NCBI RefSeq assembly: GCF_932526225.1
Contig: NC_064045.1
Span: forward strand, 1,178,001 to 1,242,000
DNA length: 64,000 nucleotides
Reading direction: 5' to 3'
From: Nematostella vectensis
Taxonomy: Eukaryota > Cnidaria > Anthozoa > Actiniaria > Edwardsiidae
Position 1 is the first letter of the stretch. Each line of letters begins with the position of its first letter. The notes beneath the pieces were generated by a model. The model did no database searches. It saw only the letters and a list, made by a program, of their open reading frames with translations, and was not told where the DNA came from. This document shows, one piece after another, positions 10,398 to 24,246 of the stretch. Both the position numbers and the translations under genes were made by a program.

Positions 10398-10955
10398 GAG
10401 ATCAAGAAGAAAGCGAACAGGGTGCTAAACATTCTCCAGAGGAACTTATCATCATGTCCTGCTGAGGTCAAGGAGAAGGCCTACATTAGTCTTGTGCGTC
10501 CTGTAGCTGAATATGCCTCCCCAGCGTGGTCTCCACACACTCAAAAGGACATCAACTGTGTTGAGTCAATTCAACGCCGCGCTGCCCGCTTTGTCACAAA
10601 CGATTATCGTAGAGATAGTAGTGTTTCAAACATGATTGCCCAATTAGGATGGCAATCGTTACAAAATCGTAGAGTGGTAAATGATATTTCTTTATTTTAC
10701 AATGTTAATTTTCATCACGTAAACATTGACTTTCCCACTGACATTAAGCTGAGACACTTCAATTATGCTACTAGGGCTAGTGCCCGTAATTGTTTCCACT
10801 TTGACAATCCAACACCAGCAGTAAATTGTTACAAGTTTTCGTTCTATGTAAGATCTGTTCCAGTTTGGAACTCACTGTCTCAATCATGCTTTAACAATAT
10901 ATCAACTGTAACACAATTTCGTGCGGCCTTGCCTAGCGAGCTAATCCTGCAATGA
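10398..10955 (+). pseudogene. LINE RT C-terminal fragment, copy 2
   Basis: Translation is identical to copy 1. The frame is open to the native stop, and no usable ATG precedes the fragment. Confidence 0.88.
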
Positions 10956-11124
10956 TGGTATGCCTTATTTATTTGTTTTTAATGTGTTTTTTTGTGTATC
11001 ATTATTATTACTTGATTGTACTGTTTATTTATGTATTTTTTTTTTTTTTTCGTTCGTACTGGTCGTCGACCGCTCATTGCCGGATTAGCTTGCTAGGGGC
11101 AAATATCCTAATTAAAGATTAAAG
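10398..11124 (+). mobile_element. LINE fragment, copy 2
   Basis: 727 bp with the same 5' truncation point, insertion point and ATTAAAG doublet as copy 1. It lies 3,513 bp after it. Confidence 0.92.
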
Positions 11125-11663
11125 AAAACTTCTGGGTTGGACCGCATATGGTACTTCTAAGAGCCTTTCGAGAGAACAAGCCTTATCTAGATTTTTTTGG
11201 TTCGTCCTGTCACGCCCAGGGCATGCACAAACACGTGTGGGCCTCACCCCCCATCACTTTTGTAATGGTCCCTCTTCCTTATCACAAGTCTGCTACTCAT
11301 AACATTATGTGGTGTCATGGAGTAATGTACTCTTACATGAGAGAGAAAGCGTCTTTTGTTTTAATTTTATATTGAAACCTGAGTCAACAGGTGTAAAGTG
11401 TATTAACACTAGCTTTACACCTGTAAAATATCAGCAACTATCTGTGCTAGAAGTGGCTGGCGTAATGACAGCTTGGCTTGCTTGAATCTCTGCCTTGTAT
11501 TTGGATAGAACTAGTTCTTTGATCTCGAACGGGTAAAGGGGCCCATGCAGGTTATTTTTTTTTCACGATATACACCTTATAATTATAATTGATGTCCACC
11601 GCAATCCCTGCTTCCTAAAGTTAGAGCCTAGTGCACCACTGGAGTCCAATGGACTCCGAGAAA

Positions 11664-12592
11664 TTTAAAAATTCATACTGCTAGTTTTGCCGCTTTTAAT
11701 TTAACATATACCATTGTCTGGTCTTGCAAATAAATAATAAGAGATACTTTATACATTTCAATATATACAGAAATACTTTATATATTAATATAATATAAGA
11801 GTCTCCAGAGGGACTTTGAAGGCTGTTCCAAAAATGTGCTTATTATACATGTACGACCTACTTTGGGTTTAGAAGTTTGTGAGAAGTCATTGAATATCTT
11901 ATTCGGTTTTGATTTATCTGGTGTACTGACTAGTCCTGGTGCAGGTGCCAATGGCCAGATTAGAAGAGTTCTGGGCTCTTGTCAAAGTCGTATTCGTTTT
12001 TTATTTTTCGGTGTATTGAATAGTCCACATGGTGTTCTTTGTTAAAGGGAAGTCTCAAAACTTCTGGGTTGGACCGCATATGGTACTTCTAAGAGCCTCT
12101 CGAGAGAACCAGCCTTATCTAGATTTTTTTGGTCAGTCCTGTCACGCCCAGGGCATGCACAAACACGTGTGGGCCGCACCCACCATCACTTTTGTAATGG
12201 TCCCTCTTCCTTATCACAAGTCTGGTACTCTTAACATTATGTGGTGTCATGGAGTAATGTACTCTTACATGAGAGAGAAAGCGTCTTTTGTTTTAATTTT
12301 ATATTGAAACCTGTGTCAACAGGTGTAAAGTGTATTAACACTAGCTTTACACCTATAAAATATCAACGACTATCTGTGATAGAAGTGGCTGGCGTAATGA
12401 CAGCTTGGCTTGCTTGAATCTGCCTTGTATTTGGTTAGAACTAGTTCTTTGATCTCGAACGGGTAAAGGGGCCCATGCAGGTTATTTTTTTTCACGATAT
12501 ACACCTTATAATTATAATTGATGTCCATCGCAATCCCTGCTTCCTAAAGTTAGAGCCTAGTGCACCACTGGAGTCCAATGGACTCCGAGAAA
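11664..12592 (+). repeat. Monomer 12, type F
   Basis: F marks, but with GAGAACCAGCC in place of GAGACCCAGCC. The 3' side has TTGGTTAGAAC, which recurs in the hybrid monomers 24 and 32. Confidence 0.93.
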
Positions 12593-13519
12593 TTTAAAAA
12601 TGCATACTGCTAGTTTTGCCGCTGTTAATTTATCATATACCATTGTCTGGTCTCGCAAATAAATAATAAGAGATACATTATATATTTCAATATATACAGA
12701 AATACTTTATATATTAATATAATATAAGAGTCTCCAGAGAGACTTTGAAGGCTGTTCCAAAACTGTGCTTATTATACATGTACGACCTACTTTGGGTTTA
12801 GAAGTATGTGAGAAGTCATTGAATATCTTATTCGGTTTTGATTCTCTGGTTACTGACAAGTCCTGGTGCAGGTGCTAATGGCCAGATTAGAAGAGTTCTG
12901 GGCTCTTGTCAAAGTCGTATTCGTTTTTTTTTTCGGTGTTTTGAATAGTCCACATGGTGTTCTTTGTTGAAGGGAAGTCTCAAAACTTCTGGGTTGGACC
13001 GCATGTGGTACTTCTAAGAGCCTCTCGAGAGAACAAGCCTTATCTAGATTTTTTTGGTCCGTCCTGTCACGCCCAGGGCATGCACAAACACGTGTGGGCA
13101 CCGACCCCTATCACTTTTGTAATGGTCCTTCTTCCCTATCACAAGTCTGCTACTCATAACATTATGTGGTGTCATAGAGTAATGTACTCTAACATGAGAG
13201 AGAAAGCGTCTTTTGTTTTCATTTTATATTGAAACCTGTGTCAACAGGTGTAAAGTGTATTAACACTAGCTTTACACCTGTAAAATATCAGCAACTATCT
13301 GTGATAGAAGTGGCTAGCGTAATGACAGCTTGGCTTGCTTGAATCTCTGCCTTGTATTTGGCTAGAACTAGTTCTTTGATCTCGAACGGGTAAAGGGGCC
13401 CATGCAGGTTATTTTTTTTCACGATATACACCTCATAATTATAATTGATGTCCATCGCAATCCCTGCTTCCTAAAGTTAGAGCCTAGTGCACCACTGGAG
13501 TCCAATGGACTCCGTGAAA
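12593..13519 (+). repeat. Monomer 13, type J
   Basis: Its 5' half matches type I. Then come GCATGTGGTAC, GGCACCGACCCC, CTTCCCTATC, GTCATAGAG, CTCTAACATG and CACCTCATAAT. It has GTGGCTAGCG, as in monomers 25 and 33. Confidence 0.93.
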
Positions 13520-14448
13520 TTTAAAAATGCATACCGCTAGTTTTGCCGCTGTTAATTTATCATATACCATTGTCTGGTCTCGCAAATAAATAATAAGAGA
13601 TACATTATATATTTCAATATATACAGAAATACTTTATATGTTAATATAATATAAGAGTCTCCAGAGGGACTTTGAAGGCTGTTCCAAAACTGTGCTTATT
13701 ATACATGTACGACCTACTTTGGGTTTAGAAGTTTGTGAGAAGTCATTGAATATCTTATTCGGTTTTGATTCTCTGGTTACTGACAAGTCCTGGTGCAGGT
13801 GCCAATGGCCAGATTAGAAGAATTCTGGGCTCTTGTCAAAGTCGTATTCGTTTTTTATTTTTCGGTGTATTGAATAGTCCACATAGTGTTCTTTGTTGAA
13901 GGGAAGTCTCAAAACTTCTGGGTTGGACCGCATATGGTACTTTTAAGAGCCTCTCGAGAGAACAAGCCTTATCTAGATTTTTTTGGTCCGTCCTGTCACG
14001 CCCAGGGCATGCACAAACACGTGAGGGCACCAACCCCCATCACTTTTGTAATGGTCCTTCTTCCTTATCACAAGTCTGCTACTCATAACATTATGTGGTG
14101 TCATGGAGTAATGTACTCTTACATGAGAGAGAAAGCGTCTTTTGTTTTAATTTTATATTGAAACCTGAGTCAACAGGTGTAAAGTGTATTAACACTAGCT
14201 TTACACCTGTAAAATATCAGCAACTATCTGTGATAGAAGTGGCTGGCGTAAAGACAGCTTGGCTTGCTTGAATCTCTGCCTTGTATTTGGATAGAACTAG
14301 TTCTTTGATCTCGAACGGGTAAAGGGGCCCATGCAGGTTATTTTTTTTCACGATATACACCTTATAATTATAATTGATGTCCATCGCAATCCCTGCTTCC
14401 TAAAGTTAGAGCCTAGTGCACCACTGGAGTCCAATGGACTCCGAGAAA
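13520..14448 (+). repeat. Monomer 14, type K
   Basis: Has GCATACCGC, TATATGTTAAT, GGTTACTGACAAG, CACATAGTG (no ORF ATG), GGTACTTTTAAG and CACGTGAGGGCACC. Confidence 0.93.
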
Positions 14449-15363
14449 TTTAAAAATTCATACTGCTAGTTTTGCCGCTGTTAATTTAACATATACCATT
14501 GTCTGGTCTTGCAAATAAATAATAAGAGATACTTTATACATTTCAATATATACAGAAATACTTTATATATTAATATAATATAAGAGTCTCCAGAGGGACT
14601 TTGAAGGCTGTTCCAAAACTGTGCTTATTATACATGTACGACCTACTTTGGGTTTAGAAGTTTGTGAGAAGTCATTGAATATCTTATTCGGTTTTGATTC
14701 TCTGGTGTACTGACTAGTCCTGGTGGAGGTGCTAATGGCCAGATTAGAAGAGTTCTGGGCTCTTGTCAAAGTCGTATTCGTTTTTTTATTTTTCGGTGTT
14801 TTGAATAGTCCACATGGTGTTCTTTGTTAAAGGGAAGTCTCAAAACTTCTGGGTTGGACCGCATATGGTACTTCTAAGAGCCTCTCGAGAGAACCAGCCT
14901 TATCTAGATTTTTTTGGTCCGTCCTGTCACGCCCAGGGCATGCACAAACACGTGTGGGCCGCACCCACCATCACTTTTGTAATGGTCCCTCTTCCTTATC
15001 ACAAGTCTGGTACTCTTAACATTATGTGGTGTCACGGAGTAATGTTAAAGCGTCTTTTGTTTTCATTTTATATTGAAACCTGTGTCAACAGGTGTAAAGT
15101 GTATTAACACTAGCTTTACACCTGTAAAATATCAGCAACTATCTGTGATAGAAGTGGCTGGCGTAATAACAGCTTGGCTTGCTTGAATCTCTGCCTTGTA
15201 TTTGGCTAGAACTAGTTCTTTGATCTCGAACGGGTAAAGGGGCCCATGCAGGTTATTTTTTTTCACGATATACACCTTATAATTATAATTGATGTCCATC
15301 GCAATCCCTGCTTCCTAAAGTTAGAGCCTAGTGCACCACTGGAGTCCAATGGACTCCGTGAAA
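14449..15363 (+). repeat. Monomer 15, type A
   Basis: 915 bp with the type A 16-bp deletion. GTCACGGAG separates copies 15, 27 and 35 from copies 1 and 50 (GTCATGGAG). Confidence 0.93.
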
Positions 15364-16292
15364 TTTAAAAATGCATACCGCTAGTTTTGCCGCTGTTAAT
15401 TTATCATATACCATTGTCTGGTCTCGCAAATAAATAATAAGAGATACATTATATATTTCAATATATACAGAAATACTTTATATGTTAATATAATATAAGA
15501 GTCTCCAGAGGGACTTTGAAGGCTGTTCCAAAACTGTGCTTATTATACATGTACGACCTACTTTGGGTTTAGAAGTTTGTGAGAAGTCATTGAATATCTT
15601 ATTCGGTTTTGATTCTCTGGTGTACTGACTAGTCCTGGTGCAGGTGCCAATGGCCAGATTAGAAGAGTTCTGGGCTCTTGTCAAAGTCGTATTCGTTTTT
15701 TATTTTTCGGTGTATTGAATAGTCCACATGGTGTTCTTTGTTGAAGGGAAGTCTCAAAACTTCTGGGTTGGACCGCATATGGTACTTCTAAGAGCCTCTC
15801 GAGAGAACCAGCCTTATCTAGATTTTTTTGGTCCGTCCTGTCACGCCCAGGGCATGCACAAACACGTGTGGGCCGCACCCACCATCACTTTTGTAATGGT
15901 CCCTCTTCCTTATCACAAGTCTGCTACTCAAAACATTATGTGGTGTCAAGGAGTAATGTACTCTTACATGAGAGAGAAAGCGTCTTTTGTCTTAATTTTA
16001 TATTGAAACCTGTGTCAACAGGTGTAAAGTGTATTAACACTAGCTTTACACCTATAAAATATCAACAACTATCTGTGATAGAAGTGGCTGGCGTAATGAC
16101 AGCTTGGCTTGCTTGAATCTGTCTTGTATTTGGCTAGAACTAGTTCTTTGATCTCGAACGGGTAAAGAGGCCCATGCAGGTTATTTTTTTTTCACGATAT
16201 ACACCTTATAATTATAATTGATGTCCATCGCAATCCCTGCTTCCTAAAGTTAGAGCCTAGTGCACCACTGGAGTCTAATGGACTCCGAGAAA
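15364..16292 (+). repeat. Monomer 16, type L
   Basis: Has CTACTCAAAAC, TTTGTCTTAATT, AATCTGTCTTG and AAAGAGGCCC. Private GTCAAGGAG where other L copies have GTCATGAAG. Confidence 0.93.
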
Positions 16293-17219
16293 TTTAAAAA
16301 TGCATACTGCTAGTTTTGCCGCTGTTAATTTATCATATACCATTGTCTGGTCTCGCAAATAAATAATAAGAGATACATTATATATTTCAATATATACAGA
16401 AATACTTTATATATTAATATAATATAAGAGTCTCCAGAGGGACTTTGAAGGCTGTTCCAAAACTGTGCTTATTATACATGTACGACCTACTTTGGGTTTA
16501 GAAGTTTGTGAGAAGTCATTGAATATCTTATTCGGTTTTGATTCTCTGGTTACTGACAAGTCCTGGTGCAGGTGCCAATGACCAGATTAGAAGAGTTCTG
16601 GGCTCTTGTCAAAGTCGTATTCGTTTTTTATTTTTCGGTGTATTGAATAGTCCACATGGTGTTCTTTGTTAAAGGGAAGTCTCAAAACTTCTGGGTTGGA
16701 CCGCATATGGTACTTCTAAGAGCCTCTCGAGAGAACCAGCCTTATCTAGATTTTTTTGGTCTGTCCTGTCACGCCCAGGGCATGCACAAACACGTGTGGG
16801 CCGCACCCACCTTCACTTTTGTAATGGTCCCTCTTCCTTATCACAAGTCTGGTACTCTTAACATTATGTGGTGTCATGGAGTAATGTACTCTTACATGAG
16901 AGAGAAAGCGTCTTTTGTTTTAATTTTATATTGAAACCTGTGTCAACAGGTGTAAAGTGTATTAACACTAGCTTTACACCTATAAAATATCAACAACTAT
17001 CTGTGATAGAAGTGGCTGGCGTAATGACAGCTTGGCTTGCTTGAATCTGCCTTGTATTTGGCTAGAACTAGTTCTTTGATCTCGAACGGGTAAAGGGGCC
17101 CATGCAGGTTATTTTTTTTCACGATATACACCTTATAATTATAATTGATGTCCATCGCAATCCCTGCTTCCTAAAGTTAGAGCCTAGTGCACCACTGGAG
17201 TCCAATGGACTCCGAGAAA
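16293..17219 (+). repeat. Monomer 17, type G2
   Basis: Like G but with CAATGACCAG and GGTCTGTCC. These two marks recur in monomers 29, 37 and 45. Confidence 0.93.
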
Positions 17220-17611
17220 TTTAAAAATGCATACTGCTAGTTTTGCCGCTGTTCATTTAACGTATACCATTGTCTGGTCTCGCAAATAAATAATAAGAGA
17301 TACTTTATAAATTTCAATATATACAGAAATACTTTATATATAAATATAATATAAGAGTCGCCAGAGGGACCTTGAAGGCTTATCCAAAAATGTGCTTATT
17401 ATACATGTACGACCTACTTTGGGTTTAGAAGTTTGTGAGAAGTCATTGAATATCTTATTCGGTTTTGATTCTCTGGTGTACTGACTAGTCCTGGTGCAGG
17501 TGCCAATGGCAAGATTAGAAGAATTCTGGGCTCTTGTCAAAGTCGTATTCGTTTTTTATTTTTCGGTGTATTGAATAGTCCACATAGTGTTCTTTGTTGA
17601 AGGGAAGTCTC

Positions 17612-18169
17612 GAGATCAAGAAGAAAGCGAACAGGGTGCTAAACATTCTCCAGAGGAACTTATCATCATGTCCTGCTGAGGTCAAGGAGAAGGCCTACAT
17701 TAGTCTTGTGCGTCCTGTAGCTGAATATGCCTCCCCAGCGTGGTCTCCACACACTCAAAAGGACATCAACTGTGTTGAGTCAATTCAACGCCGCGCTGCC
17801 CGCTTTGTCACAAACGATTATCGTAGAGATAGTAGTGTTTCAAACATGATTGCCCAATTAGGATGGCAATCGTTACAAAATCGTAGAGTGGTAAATGATA
17901 TTTCTTTATTTTACAATGTTAATTTTCATCACGTAAACATTGACTTTCCCACTGACATTAAGCTGAGACACTTCAATTATGCTACTAGGGCTAGTGCCCG
18001 TAATTGTTTCCACTTTGACAATCCAACACCAGCAGTAAATTGTTACAAGTTTTCGTTCTATGTAAGATCTGTTCCAGTTTGGAACTCACTGTCTCAATCA
18101 TGCTTTAACAATATATCAACTGTAACACAATTTCGTGCGGCCTTGCCTAGCGAGCTAATCCTGCAATGA
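17612..18169 (+). pseudogene. LINE RT C-terminal fragment, copy 3
   Basis: Translation is identical to copy 1, with the native stop at 18167-18169. Confidence 0.88.
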
Positions 18170-18338
18170 TGGTATGCCTTATTTATTTGTTTTTAATGTG
18201 TTTTTTTGTGTATCATTATTATTACTTGATTGTACTGTTTATTTATGTATTTTTTTTTTTTTTTCGTTCGTACTGGTCGTCGACCGCTCATTGCCGGATT
18301 AGCTTGCTAGGGGCAAATATCCTAATTAAAGATTAAAG
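17612..18338 (+). mobile_element. LINE fragment, copy 3
   Basis: 727 bp with the short T run. It sits in the G2-H context whose later copies have the long T run, so it predates that expansion. Confidence 0.92.
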
Positions 18339-18877
18339 AAAACTTCTGGGTTGGACCGCATATGGTACTTCTAAGAGCCTTTCGAGAGAACAAGCCTTAT
18401 CTAGATTTTTTTGGTTCGTCCTGTCACGCCCAGGGCATGCACAAACACGTGTGGGCCTCACCCCCCATCACTTTTGTAATGGTCCCTCTTCCTTATCACA
18501 AGTCTGCTACTCATAACATTATGTGGTGTCATGGAGTAATGTACTCTTACATGAGAGAGAAAGCGTCTTTTGTTTTAATTTTATATTGAAACCTGAGTCA
18601 ACAGGTGTAAAGTGTATTAACACTAGCTTTACACCTGTAAAAAATCAGCAACTATCTGTGCTAGAAGTGGCTGGCGTAATGACAGCTTGGCTTGCTTGAA
18701 TCTCTGCCTTGTATTTGGATAGAACTAGTTCTTTGATCTCGAACGGGTAAAGGGGCCCATGCAGGTTATTTTTTTTTCACGATATACACCTTATAATTAT
18801 AATTGATGTCCATCGCAATCCCTGCTTCCTAAAGTTAGAGCCTAGTGCACCACTGGAGTCCAATGGACTCCGAGAAA

Positions 18878-19806
18878 TTTAAAAATTCATACTGCTAGTT
18901 TTGCCGCTTTTAATTTAACATATACCATTGTCTGGTCTTGCAAATAAATAATAAGAGATACTTTATACATTTCAATATATACAGAAATACTTTATATATT
19001 AATATAATATAAGAGTCTCCAGAGGGACTTTGAAGGCTGTTCCAAAAATGTGCTTATTATAAATGTACGACCTACTTTGGGTTTAGAAGTTTGTGAGAAG
19101 TCATTGAATATCTTATTCGGTTTTGATTTATCTGGTGTACTGACTAGTCCTGGTGCAGGTGCCAATGGCCAGATTAGAAGAGTTCTGGGCTCTTGTCAAA
19201 GTCGTATTCGTTTTTTATTTTTCGGTGTATTGAATAGTCCACATGGTGTTCTTTGTTAAAGGGAAGTCTCAAAACTTCTGGGTTGGACCGCATATGGTAC
19301 TTCTAAGAGCCTCTCGAGAGACCCAGCCTTATCTAGATTTTTTTGGTCAGTCCTGTCACGCCCAGGGCATGCACAAACACGTGTGGGCCGCACCCACCAT
19401 CACTTTTGTAATGGTCCCTCTTCCTTATCACAAGTCTGGTACTCTTAACATTATGTGGTGTCATGGAGTAATGTACTCTTACATGAGAGAGAAAGCGTCT
19501 TTTGTTTTAATTTTATATTGAAACCTGTGTCAACAGGTGTAAAGTGTATTAACACTAGCTTTACACCTATAAAATATCAACAACTATCTGTGATAGAAGT
19601 GGCTGGCGTAATGACAGCTTGGCTTGCTTGAATCTGTCTTGTATTTGGCTAGAACTAGTTCTTTGATCTCGAACGGGTAAAGAGGCCCATGCAGGTTATT
19701 TTTTTTCACGATATACACCTTATAATTATAATTGATGTCCATCGCAATCCCTGCTTCCTAAAGTTAGAGCCTAGTGCACCACTGGAGTCTAATGGACTCC
19801 GAGAAA
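18878..19806 (+). repeat. Monomer 19, type F
   Basis: Has TTATTATAAATGTACG, shared only with monomers 39 and 47, marking the F copy that belongs to the J-K-A-L-G2-H-F core. Confidence 0.93.
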
Positions 19807-20733
19807 TTTAAAAATGCATACTGCTAGTTTTGCCGCTGTTAATTTATCATATACCATTGTCTGGTCTCGCAAATAAATAATAAGAGATACATTATATATT
19901 TCAATATATACAGAAATACTTTATATATTAATATAATATAAGAGTCTCCAGAGGGACTTTGAAGGCTGTTCCAAAACTGTGCTTATTATACATGTACGAC
20001 CTACTTTGGGTTTAGAAGTTTGTGAGAAGTCATTGAATATCTTATTCGGTTTTGATTCTCTGGTTACTGACAAGTCCTGGTGCAGGTGCCAATGGCCAGA
20101 TTAGAAGAGTTCTGGGCTCTTGTCAAAGTCGTATTCGTTTTTTATTTTTCGGTGTATTGAATAGTCCACATGGTGTTCTTTGTTAAAGGGAAGTCTCAAA
20201 ACTTCTGGGTTGGACCGCATATGGTACTTCTAAGAGCCTCTCGAGAGAACCAGCCTTATCTAGATTTTTTTGGTCCGTCCTGTCACGCCCAGGGCATGCA
20301 CAAACACGTGTGGGCCGCACCCACCTTCACTTTTGTAATGGTCCCTCTTCCTTATCACAAGTCTGGTACTCTTAACATTATGTGGTGTCATGGAGTAATG
20401 TACTCTTACATGAGAGAGAAAGCGTCTTTTGTTTTAATTTTATATTGAAACCTGTGTCAACAGGTGTAAAGTGTATTAACACTAGCTTTACACCTATAAA
20501 ATATCAACAACTATCTGTGATAGAAGTGGCTGGCGTAATGACAGCTTGGCTTGCTTGAATCTGCCTTGTATTTGGCTAGAACTAGTTCTTTGATCTCGAA
20601 CGGGTAAAGGGGCCCATGCAGGTTATTTTTTTTCACGATATACACCTTATAATTATAATTGATGTCCATCGCAATCCCTGCTTCCTAAAGTTAGAGCCTA
20701 GTGCACCACTGGAGTCCAATGGACTCCGAGAAA
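19807..20733 (+). repeat. Monomer 20, type G
   Basis: Matches monomer 7 in type marks and ORF translation. It closes an H-F-G trimer of 3,514 bp (17220-20733). Confidence 0.93.
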
Positions 20734-21125
20734 TTTAAAAATGCATACTGCTAGTTTTGCCGCTGTTCATTTAACGTATACCATTGTCTGGTCTCGCAAA
20801 TAAATAATAAGAGATACTTTATAAATTTCAATATATACAGAAATACTTTATATATAAATATAATATAAGAGTCGCCAGAGGGACCTTGAAGGCTTATCCA
20901 AAAATGTGCTTATTATACATGTACGACCTACTTTGGGTTTAGAAGTTTGTGAGAAGTCATTGAATATCTTATTCGGTTTTGATTCTCTGGTGTACTGACT
21001 AGTCCTGGTGCAGGTGCCAATGGCAAGATTAGAAGAATTCTGGGCTCTTGTCAAAGTCGTATTCGTTTTTTATTTTTCGGTGTATTGAATAGTCCACATA
21101 GTGTTCTTTGTTGAAGGGAAGTCTC

Positions 21126-21683
21126 GAGATCAAGAAGAAAGCGAACAGGGTGCTAAACATTCTCCAGAGGAACTTATCATCATGTCCTGCTGAGGTCAAG
21201 GAGAAGGCCTACATTAGTCTTGTGCGTCCTGTAGCTGAATATGCCTCCCCAGCGTGGTCTCTACACACTCAAAAGGACATCAACTGTGTTGAGTCAATTC
21301 AACGCCGCGCTGCCCGCTTTGTCACAAACGATTATCGTAGAGATAGTAGTGTTTCAAACATGATTGCCCAATTAGGATGGCAATCGTTACAAAATCGTAG
21401 AGTGGTAAATGATATTTCTTTATTTTACAATGTTAATTTTCATCACGTAAACATTGACTTTCCCACTGACATTAAGCTGAGACACTTCAATTATGCTACT
21501 AGGGCTAGTGCCCGTAATTGTTTCCACTTTGACAATCCAACACCAGCAGTAAATTGTTACAAGTTTTCGTTCTATGTAAGATCTGTTCCAGTTTGGAACT
21601 CACTGTCTCAATCATGCTTTAACAATATATCAACTGTAACACAATTTCGTGCGGCCTTGCCTAGCGAGCTAATCCTGCAATGA
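21126..21683 (+). pseudogene. LINE RT C-terminal fragment, copy 4
   Basis: Differs from the other eight by one residue, Pro to Leu in the SPHTQ segment (codon at 21261-21263). Confidence 0.88.
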
Positions 21684-21852
21684 TGGTATGCCTTATTTAT
21701 TTGTTTTTAATGTGTTTTTTTGTGTATCATTATTATTACTTGATTGTACTGTTTATTTATGTATTTTTTTTTTTTTTTCGTTCGTACTGGTCGTCGACCG
21801 CTCATTGCCGGATTAGCTTGCTAGGGGCAAATATCCTAATTAAAGATTAAAG
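21126..21852 (+). mobile_element. LINE fragment, copy 4
   Basis: 727 bp. The only copy with an amino-acid change: C to T at 21262 turns Pro into Leu (SPHTQ to SLHTQ). Confidence 0.92.
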
Positions 21853-22391
21853 AAAACTTCTGGGTTGGACCGCATATGGTACTTCTAAGAGCCTTTCGAG
21901 AGAACAAGCCTTATCTAGATTTTTTTGGTTCGTCCTGTCACGCCCAGGGCATGCACAAACACGTGTGGGCCTCACCCCCCATCACTTTTGTAATGGTCCC
22001 TCTTCCTTATCACAAGTCTGCTACTCATAACATTATGTGGTGTCATGGAGTAATGTACTCTTACATGAGAGAGAAAGCGTCTTTTGTTTTAATTTTATAT
22101 TGAAACCTGAGTCAACAGGTGTAAAGTGTATTAACACTAGCTTTACACCTGTAAAATATCAGCAACTATCTGTGCTAGAAGTGGCTGGCGTAATGACAGC
22201 TTGGCTTGCTTGAATCTCTGCCTTGTATTTGGATAGAACTAGTTCTTTGATCTCGAACGGGTAAAGGGGCCCATGCAGGTTATTTTTTTTTCACGATATA
22301 CACCTTATAATTATAATTGATGTCCATCGCAATCCCTGCTTCCTAAAGTTAGAGCCTAGTGCACCACTGGAGTCCAATGGACTCCGAGAAA

Positions 22392-23320
22392 TTTAAAAAT
22401 TCATACTGCTAGTTTTGCCGCTTTTAATTTAACATATACCATTGTCTGGTCTTGCAAATAAATAATAAGAGATACTTTATACATTTCAATATATACAGAA
22501 ATACTTTATATATTAATATAATATAAGAGTCTCCAGAGGGACTTTGAAGGCTGTTCCAAAAATGTGCTTATTATACATGTACGACCTACTTTGGGTTTAG
22601 AAGTTTGTGAGAAGTCATTGAATATCTTATTCGGTTTTGATTTATCTGGTGTACTGACTAGTCCTGGTGCAGGTGCCAATGGCCAGATTAGAAGAGTTCT
22701 GGGCTCTTGTCAAAGTCGTATTCGTTTTTTATTTTTCGGTGTATTGAATAGTCCACATGGTGTTCTTTGTTAAAGGGAAGTCTCAAAACTTCTGGGTTGG
22801 ACCGCATATGGTACTTCTAAGAGCCTCTCGAGAGACCCAGCCTTATCTAGATTTTTTTGGTCAGTCCTGTCACGCCCAGGGCATGCACAAACACGTGTGG
22901 GCCGCACCCACCATCACTTTTGTAATGGTCCCTCTTCCTTATCACAAGTCTGGTACTCTTAACATTATGTGGTGTCATGGAGTAATGTACTCTTACATGA
23001 GAGAGAAAGCGTCTTTTGTTTTAATTTTATATTGAAACCTGTGTCAACAGGTGTAAAGTGTATTAACACTAGCTTTACACCTATAAAATATCAACGACTA
23101 TCTGTGATAGAAGTGGCTGGCGTAATGACAGCTTGGCTTGCTTGAATCTGCCTTGTATTTGGCTAGAACTAGTTCTTTGATCTCGAACGGGTAAAGGGGC
23201 CCATGCAGGTTATTTTTTTTCACGATATACACCTTATAATTATAATTGATGTCCATCGCAATCCCTGCTTCCTAAAGTTAGAGCCTAGTGCACCACTGGA
23301 GTCCAATGGACTCCGAGAAA
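22392..23320 (+). repeat. Monomer 22, type F
   Basis: Matches monomer 9, with GAGACCCAGCC and CAACGACTATC. Its 3' part near 23148 is the inferred partner of the crossover that made the 8,868-bp duplication. Confidence 0.93.
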
Positions 23321-24246
23321 TTTAAAAATGCATACTGCTAGTTTTGCCGCTGTTAATTTATCATATACCATTGTCTGGTCTCGCAAATAAATAATAAGAG
23401 ATACATTATATATTTCAATATATACAGAAATACTTTATATATTAATATAATATAAGAGTCTCCAGAGAGACTTTGAAGGCTGTTCCAAAACTGTGCTTAT
23501 TATACATGTACGACCTACTTTGGGTTTAGAAGTATGTGAGAAGTCATTGAATATCTTATTCGGTTTTGATTCTCTGGTTACTGACAAGTCCTGGTGCAGG
23601 TGCTAATGGCCAGATTAGAAGAGTTCTGGGCTCTTGTCAAAGTCGTATTCGTTTTTTTTTTTCGGTGTTTTGAATAGTCCACATGGTGTTCTTTGTTGAA
23701 GGGAAGTCTCAAAACTTCTGGGTTGGACCGCATATGGTACATCTAAGAGCCTCTCGAGAGAACCAGCCTTATCTAGATTTTTTTGGTCCGTCCTGTCACG
23801 CCCAGGGCATGCACAAACACGTGTGGGCCGCACCCACCTTCACTTTTGTAATGGTCCCTCTTCCTTATCACAAGTCTGCTACTCATAACATTATGTGGTG
23901 TCATAGAGTAATGTACTCTTACATGAGAGAGAAAGCGTCTTTTGTTTTAATTTTATATTGAAACCTGTGTCAACAGGTGTAAAGTGTATTAACACTAGCT
24001 TTACACCTATAAAATATCAACAACTATCTGTGATAGAAGTGGCTGGCGTAATGACAGCTTGGCTTGCTTGAATCTGCCTTGTATTTGGCTAGAACTAGTT
24101 CTTTGATCTCGAACGGGTAAAGGGGCCCATGCAGGTTATTTTTTTTCACGATATACACCTTATAATTATAATTGATGTCCATCGCAATCCCTGCTTCCTA
24201 AAGTTAGAGCCTAGTGCACCACTGGAGTCCAATGGACTCCGAGAAA
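23321..24246 (+). repeat. Monomer 23, type I
   Basis: Has GGTACATCTAAG (ORF L to H), shared only with monomer 31, 8,868 bp downstream. Confidence 0.93.

Larger units (their letters stand above)
10006..11663 (+). repeat. Monomer 11, type H (LINE-bearing)
   Basis: An H subtype with GGTCTTGC instead of GGTCTCGC. This subtype follows I monomers (11, 24, 32), while the CTCGC subtype follows G or G2. Confidence 0.95.
12593..18877 (+). repeat. HOR core copy a: J-K-A-L-G2-H
   Basis: Six monomers in the order that recurs at 25902-32188 and 34770-41059. Starts of the corresponding monomers are offset by exactly 13,309 bp for all six monomers. Followed by the core-type F monomer 19. Confidence 0.88.
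17220..18877 (+). repeat. Monomer 18, type H (LINE-bearing)
   Basis: CTCGC subtype with CTGTAAAAAATCAGC downstream of the insert, a mark shared with monomers 30, 38 and 46. Its LINE still has the short T run. Confidence 0.95.
20734..22391 (+). repeat. Monomer 21, type H (LINE-bearing)
   Basis: CTCGC subtype with the ancestral-looking CTGTAAAATATCAGC. Its LINE has a private C to T at 21262. Confidence 0.95.
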